A stretch of DNA of 45,928 bases from Xanthobacteraceae bacterium (GTDB lineage Bacteria > Pseudomonadota > Alphaproteobacteria > Rhizobiales > Xanthobacteraceae): positions 1 through 45,928 of the forward strand of contig JASHQI010000188.1 of NCBI GenBank assembly GCA_030037645.1, in the 5' to 3' direction. How positions within the stretch are numbered: position 1 is the first letter of the stretch; each line of letters starts with the position of its first letter. Positions 42,046-45,928 of this stretch are shown piece by piece. The notes under the pieces are model-generated. The model did no database searches and was not told the DNA's origin. It saw nothing but the letters and a program-made list of their open reading frames with translations. A program made the position numbers and the translations under genes.

Positions 42046-43611
42046 CTATTCCACGCTCGTCCCCGCCTTACTGTCCTCGAACACCGAAACCGCCGGCGGC
42101 TTGCCGACAAAACCCAGTTCGCTCCAGCGCGCCACGACTTGATCGTACATCGGTTTGGACAGTTTGGTCCGCTTGGAAAAATCTTTGATGTAGCGAAAAT
42201 CCATGCAGGCGTTGATCAGAGCCTTGGAGCCCCAGGGGCGGATTTCCGGCGGGTTGAGGCTCGGATCGAGGAACGTGCTCCACGTCTCGCGCAGAATGTC
42301 GATCGACTGCGCCGGCCGCGAGCGGGTCGCCATCGCCCACAACACCTGATGCACGTTGGTCGGATCGATGTCGTCGTCAACCACGATGATGTATTTGCCG
42401 AAATAGGCGCCGCCGGTGCATTGCGCGGCGAGCGCCATGACCTGCGGCGCGTGCCCCGGATACATCTGTTTGATCGAAACCACGGTGATGCCCCAGCCGG
42501 CGGCTTCCGGGATCGACCAGACGCCCTGGATGCCCGGCACACCGAGCTTTTGCAGGTCGGCCCAGATCGCCGCCGAACGCAAGGCGGCCCAGAACAGGCC
42601 GGCCTCGTTGGCCGGACCGTCGGCCATCAGCGCGCAGGTCAGCGTCGGATTGTTGCGGAAGCGGACTTTCTCGACGCGCATATACGGCGTCGCGCCGCTC
42701 GGCCGGCCGTAATAGCCGGTGAACTCACCGAATGGGCCCTCGGCGAAAGTCTCATCGGGATAGACAAAACCCTCGAGGATGATTTCGGCGCGCGCCGGCA
42801 GCGGCAGGCCGGTGACATCGCTCTTGAACAGTTCGATCGGCGCGCCATTGATGCCGCCGTAATATTCGTATTCGCTCTCGGTCTTCGGAAAGCTGGTCGC
42901 CGCAACGAGGAACAGCAGCGGATCAATACCGTAAGCCGCCGCGATCGGCATCGGCTTGCCCATCTTCCACCACTTCTCGCGGTCGAGCGTGGCGTCCTTG
43001 CCGGGCGAGGTATAGACGCCGATCTCGCGCGGTCCTTTGATCATCATGCGATAGGTGCCGACATTGATGCGGCCGGTCTCCGGGCATTGCGTCACCACCG
43101 CGTCGCCGGTGCCGAGATAGAGCCCGCCGTCGAGCGGCCACATGCGCTGCGCCGGAAACTTGCGAATGTCGATTGCCTCGCCCACCTCGATGTTCTGGTT
43201 GCAGATCGCCATCTCCGCCGGCACCTCCTTGGGCTTCATCGTCCGCCCCATCCTGCGCTGCAAGGCCTGCACCGCCTTGAGCGGATGATCGACGGGCTGC
43301 TCGCCGATCATCAAGCAGAAGCGCGACAGGTTGCATCCGATCATGTTGTAGAGCGCGCGATGGCCCGGATGCCCCTTGATGTTCTCGAACAGCAAAGCCG
43401 GGCTCGGCTCGCTGCCGGCCAGATAGGTGATGGTGGCGGCTTCGAGATCGGGATCGACCTCGGCGCTGATGCGTTTGAGCTCGCCCATCGCCTCGACCTT
43501 GGCGAGCCATTCGTCGAGGTCGCTCGAATTGGGTCTGCTTCTGGCGGCGGCGGCCTTGGCTTCGTCGCGCGCCGGTTGCTTTTCCGGCGCAACTGATACG
43601 CTCATATCCAT
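42046..43611 (-). CDS. UbiD-family prenylated-FMN decarboxylase
   Basis: This is a 521-residue decarboxylase or carboxylase of the UbiD family, which uses prenylated FMN made by UbiX. Features include SEPSPALLFENIKGHPGHRA, CNQNIEVGEAIDIRKFP, TGRINVGTYRMMIKGPREIG, then EIILEGFVYPDETFAEGPFG and EFTGYYG, the last carrying the catalytic Glu region. Arg and Glu residues of the E-R-E/D network lie in these blocks. The start at 43611 (MDMSVSVAPE) was preferred because the open frame beyond it lies in a dispersed repeat. No ubiX is in the window. Substrates of such non-ubiquinone UbiDs include aromatic and unsaturated acids. Confidence 0.92.
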   Translation of the reverse strand: MDMSVSVAPEKQPARDEAKAAAARSRPNSSDLDEWLAKVEAMGELKRISAEVDPDLEAATITYLAGSEPSPALLFENIKGHPGHRALYNMIGCNLSRFCLMIGEQPVDHPLKAVQALQRRMGRTMKPKEVPAEMAICNQNIEVGEAIDIRKFPAQRMWPLDGGLYLGTGDAVVTQCPETGRINVGTYRMMIKGPREIGVYTSPGKDATLDREKWWKMGKPMPIAAAYGIDPLLFLVAATSFPKTESEYEYYGGINGAPIELFKSDVTGLPLPARAEIILEGFVYPDETFAEGPFGEFTGYYGRPSGATPYMRVEKVRFRNNPTLTCALMADGPANEAGLFWAALRSAAIWADLQKLGVPGIQGVWSIPEAAGWGITVVSIKQMYPGHAPQVMALAAQCTGGAYFGKYIIVVDDDIDPTNVHQVLWAMATRSRPAQSIDILRETWSTFLDPSLNPPEIRPWGSKALINACMDFRYIKDFSKRTKLSKPMYDQVVARWSELGFVGKPPAVSVFEDSKAGTSVE

Positions 43612-43628
43612 GACCCATTCCCCACTTG

Positions 43629-43704
43629 GAGCATGATCCGGAAAAAGCCTGCCCTCGGACTTGATTCGAGGGTGGACGCCGGTTTTCCGAAGAAGATCAT
43701 GCTC
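43629..43704. repeat. 76-bp palindromic repeat, copy 2 (inverted relative to copy 1)
   Basis: GAGCATGATC (43629-43638) and GATCATGCTC (43695-43704) are 10-bp terminal inverted repeats. The interior, read on the other strand, resembles 31175-31250 throughout. It lies 17 bp upstream of the UbiD start and 78 bp from the end of the GH15 fragment. Confidence 0.8.
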
Positions 43705-43781
43705 CATCAAGCTGCTAGAGCGTCAAATCGATTCAACCTGAAAGGATCTCGCCCTAGCGCGGCGGCCCCCGACATTATTGG

Positions 43782-43971
43782 TTATTGCGCGGTTGGAAAA
43801 GCGTCGGCGGTCTCGATCTCGAGGATCAAAGTCCGGTCGCGGTAGCGCGGCGAAACAGGCGGCACTGTCGAAACGCGGCCAGCACAACCAGTCGATCGAC
43901 CCATTACGGCCGACCAATGCGGCCGTTTCGCAATCCCCGATGATGGCGTAATCTTCGATCTGGCAAGCCAT
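43782..43971 (-). pseudogene. Remnant of a GH15 glucoamylase/trehalase-like gene
   Basis: The first 43 codons (from 43971) read [20 protein letters not shown], then [20 protein letters not shown] and AA. This is the characteristic N-terminus of GH15 family glucoamylase-like proteins. The frame then becomes Arg/Asp-rich nonsense. In the next frame the sequence [17 protein letters not shown] appears, which also matches this family a few dozen residues further on, before a TAA (43782-43784). So a short internal deletion shifted the frame and the remaining roughly 500 codons are gone. It is not expected to be functional. Confidence 0.75.
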
Positions 43972-44048
43972 CGCGCGACAGTCGCAGCCCGCAGTTCAAC
44001 GCCTCGTTGGGCGGGTCGTTCCGCCGACCCAAGGGAGGAAAAGTATTG

Positions 44049-45928
44049 ATGTCAGTGCATCCAATCGGGGGCGGACAGATCGGCCGCTCGGTGCCGCGGC
44101 TCGAATCGCGCGAAAAAATCACCGGACGAGCGGAATATACGCATCTGATGCGGCTTCCCGGCATGCTGCACGGCAAGGTGTTCCGCAGCACGGTGGCGCA
44201 TGGCCGGATCAAGTCGATCGACGTGAGCGCAGCGCAAAAGCTGCCGGGCGTTTTTCGCGTCATCACCGCCGCAGACGTGCTGAAGGTGATCCCCGACCCC
44301 TATTACGGTCCGGCATTCCACGATCAGCCGATTCTGGCGATCGACAAGGTCCGTTTCGTCGGCGAGCCGGTGGCGGTAGTGCTCGCGGCCGATCCGCATG
44401 TGGCGGATGCTGCGACGCAGGCGATCGTCGCCGAATACGAGGAGATGGCGCCCGTGTTCGACGAGGTCGAGGCGATGACCACTTCGGCCTATGTGCACGA
44501 GGAACTCAAGCCCGCCGGCACCTTCGCCGACCTCAAGCATCTCAAGGGCCAGAAGAACACCAACCTTGCGCTCAACGCAAAATTACGGCGGGGCGACGTG
44601 GACAAGGCCTTTGCCGGCGCGGCGCACGTGTTCGAGCACGAATTTCGCACCCAGAAGTGCCTGCACATTGCGCTCGAGCCTTATGCATCGATTGCCGACG
44701 CGAAGGAGACGAGCATCACGATCTATTCCGGCGCGCAAGGACCCTCATTCGTGCGCTCGGAAATCGCGCGCCTGCTCAACTGGCCCGAAAACCGTGTGCG
44801 CATCAAGGTGCCGTATCTGGGCGGCGGCTACGGCGGCAAGCTCTATATCAAGCTCGAAGCCTTGGTGACGGCGTGTTCGCTCATTGCCCGCCGGCCGGTC
44901 AAGATTGCACTCACTATGGAGGAGCAGTTCTATCAGATCACCAAGCACCCCAGCACGGTGCGCATCAAGACCGGCGTCGACAGAACCGGCCGCATCACCG
45001 CGCGCAAATGCGAGGTGTTCTGGAACGGCGGGGCCTATGCCGACATCGGCCCCCGGGTGACGCACAAATCCGGCTTCGTCGCCGCCGGCCCCTACGACAT
45101 CGACAATGTGTGGATCGACTCCTACGCGATGTATACCAATCTGACTCCCGCCGGCGCGCTGCGCGGCTTCGGCATGCCGCAGCTCACCTTCGCCTATGAG
45201 AGCGACACCGACATGGTGGCTCGCGCGCTGAAGATGGATCCGGTCGAGTTCCGCCGCCGCAACGTGCTGCGCGACGGCCGCCCGCAGGCGACCGGCACGA
45301 TTCTAAAAGACGCGCCGCTTGAAGCCATCCTCGAACACGTTGCCGACCGGCTGCACTGGAAGGACGCCTCGTTCGACCGCGGCAGCGGCACGCTCAAGCG
45401 CGGCCGCGGCCTTGCCATCGCACTTAAGGCCTGCGTGTCTCCGACCGCATCCGTCGCCATCATCAATGTCGGCGCCGACGGCAGCCCCACGCTCTACATT
45501 TCGACCGTGGACATGGGGCAAGGCTCCGACACCGGCATGGCGCAAATTGTCGGCGAAGTGCTCAACGTGCCGGCGGAGTCGGTGAAAATCGTCGCCCGCG
45601 ATACCGACGTGACGCCCTATGACATGGGCACGCTCGGTTCGCGCTCGCTGTTCCACATGGGCCACGCCGTGCGGCTCGCGGCCGAGGACGCGCGCAACAA
45701 GATCGAGGCGCTGCGGCGCGAGGTCGGCGAGCCGGAGGGGAGCAACACGCCGGTGTCCGGCCTGTTCATCAAAAAATACGGCATGAAGGCCGGCAACATC
45801 GTCGGCACCGGCAGCTACCGGCCCGAACATGTCGCCCCCGATCACGACACCGGCCTGTCGCCGCAGATCACGCCGTTCTGGATGGTCGGCGGTGCCGGCG
45901 TCGAGGTCGAGGTCGACACCGAGACCGG
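44049..45928 (+). CDS. Xanthine-dehydrogenase-family molybdopterin-binding subunit (3' end outside window)
   Basis: This is the large, molybdenum-cofactor subunit of a molybdenum hydroxylase (xanthine dehydrogenase/CO dehydrogenase family). About 626 codons are present of the usual 750-800, and the gene runs off the right edge. The start ATG follows GGGAGG. The N-terminal domain has RLESREKITGRAEYT and LPGVFRVITAADV, and the Moco-binding domains show YLGGGYGGKLY, ALRGFGMPQLTFA and VDMGQGSDTGMAQI. The group includes 4-hydroxybenzoyl-CoA reductase and nicotinate or isoquinoline dehydrogenases; substrate is open. FAD and 2Fe-2S subunits, if any, lie beyond the window. Proximity to UbiD, LLM and MarR genes fits an aromatic or heterocyclic catabolic locus. 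Confidence 0.9.
   Translation, partial: MSVHPIGGGQIGRSVPRLESREKITGRAEYTHLMRLPGMLHGKVFRSTVAHGRIKSIDVSAAQKLPGVFRVITAADVLKVIPDPYYGPAFHDQPILAIDKVRFVGEPVAVVLAADPHVADAATQAIVAEYEEMAPVFDEVEAMTTSAYVHEELKPAGTFADLKHLKGQKNTNLALNAKLRRGDVDKAFAGAAHVFEHEFRTQKCLHIALEPYASIADAKETSITIYSGAQGPSFVRSEIARLLNWPENRVRIKVPYLGGGYGGKLYIKLEALVTACSLIARRPVKIALTMEEQFYQITKHPSTVRIKTGVDRTGRITARKCEVFWNGGAYADIGPRVTHKSGFVAAGPYDIDNVWIDSYAMYTNLTPAGALRGFGMPQLTFAYESDTDMVARALKMDPVEFRRRNVLRDGRPQATGTILKDAPLEAILEHVADRLHWKDASFDRGSGTLKRGRGLAIALKACVSPTASVAIINVGADGSPTLYISTVDMGQGSDTGMAQIVGEVLNVPAESVKIVARDTDVTPYDMGTLGSRSLFHMGHAVRLAAEDARNKIEALRREVGEPEGSNTPVSGLFIKKYGMKAGNIVGTGSYRPEHVAPDHDTGLSPQITPFWMVGGAGVEVEVDTET

Noticed and set aside
41671-43596. 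Plus-strand open frame of 641 codons opposite the clpS fusion and UbiD genes
   Set aside because: It is antisense to two strong genes and has typical shadow composition (Arg, Ala, Asp, His) with no recognisable domain.
1-45928. tRNA genes, rRNA, CRISPR arrays, integrase or transposase genes
   Set aside because: Reading both strands showed no cloverleaf with a T-arm consensus, no regularly spaced short repeats and no recombinase or transposase motifs. A covariance-model scan would be needed to exclude RNAs fully.

Overview
The window is high-GC bacterial chromosome with no rRNA, tRNA, CRISPR array, phage or transposase gene that I could see. Gene content points to an alphaproteobacterium of the order Hyphomicrobiales (Rhizobiales), probably near the Bradyrhizobiaceae/Xanthobacteraceae. 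The reasons are a 221-residue TlpA divergent from argH followed by lptM-lysA, an etfB-etfA-hydroxybutyryl-CoA dehydrogenase block downstream of a PduO-type adenosyltransferase and a HIG1 protein, GluQ-RS, TadE/TadG proteins, and intergenic palindromic repeats of the GAGCATGATC, GTCATTCCGG and GTCATTGCGAG types.

Layout. 1-3.7 kb: lysine and arginine biosynthesis (lysA partial, argH), the LPS-assembly lipoprotein lptM and the thioredoxin-like tlpA. 3.7-8.8 kb: a metallo-hydrolase, an orphan TctC receptor, an ArsR regulator overlapping an AHSA1/SRPBCC gene with an operator on its own start codon, a GST, a DUF899 protein and an orphan Panacea (SocA-like) protein. 8.8-25.3 kb: acyl-CoA metabolism. 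This part holds 3-hydroxybutyryl-CoA dehydrogenase, ETF, cobalamin adenosyltransferase, methylsuccinyl-CoA dehydrogenase (mcd), crotonyl-CoA carboxylase/reductase (ccr) and ethylmalonyl-CoA mutase (ecm), mixed with membrane proteins and a chemoreceptor. Three signature enzymes of the ethylmalonyl-CoA pathway lie within 11 kb, together with the electron acceptor of mcd and the B12 adenosyltransferase that ecm needs. The cell can probably assimilate acetyl-CoA without the glyoxylate shunt.

25.3-32.5 kb: a soluble hybrid kinase, GluQ-RS, an AlkA-type glycosylase overlapping an esterase, and an isolated group of Tad-like surface proteins (VWA-TadG and two TadE). 32.9-37.2 kb: a GMC oxidoreductase, an HNH nuclease and a Na/Pi cotransporter-like protein. 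37.3-39.2 kb: a bactofilin and, upstream in the same direction, a protein joining a bactofilin-like beta-helix to an alanine racemase whose PLP-binding lysine is arginine. 39.4-45.9 kb: an LLM flavin monooxygenase divergent from a MarR regulator across a perfect inverted repeat, a ClpA N-domain fused to ClpS, a UbiD decarboxylase, a decayed GH15 fragment and a molybdenum hydroxylase large subunit cut by the window edge.

The strongest candidates for undescribed biology are the bactofilin-racemase fusion with the lost catalytic lysine and the ClpA-N/ClpS fusion without an AAA+ motor. All function calls rest on reading the translated sequence; no database search was run.
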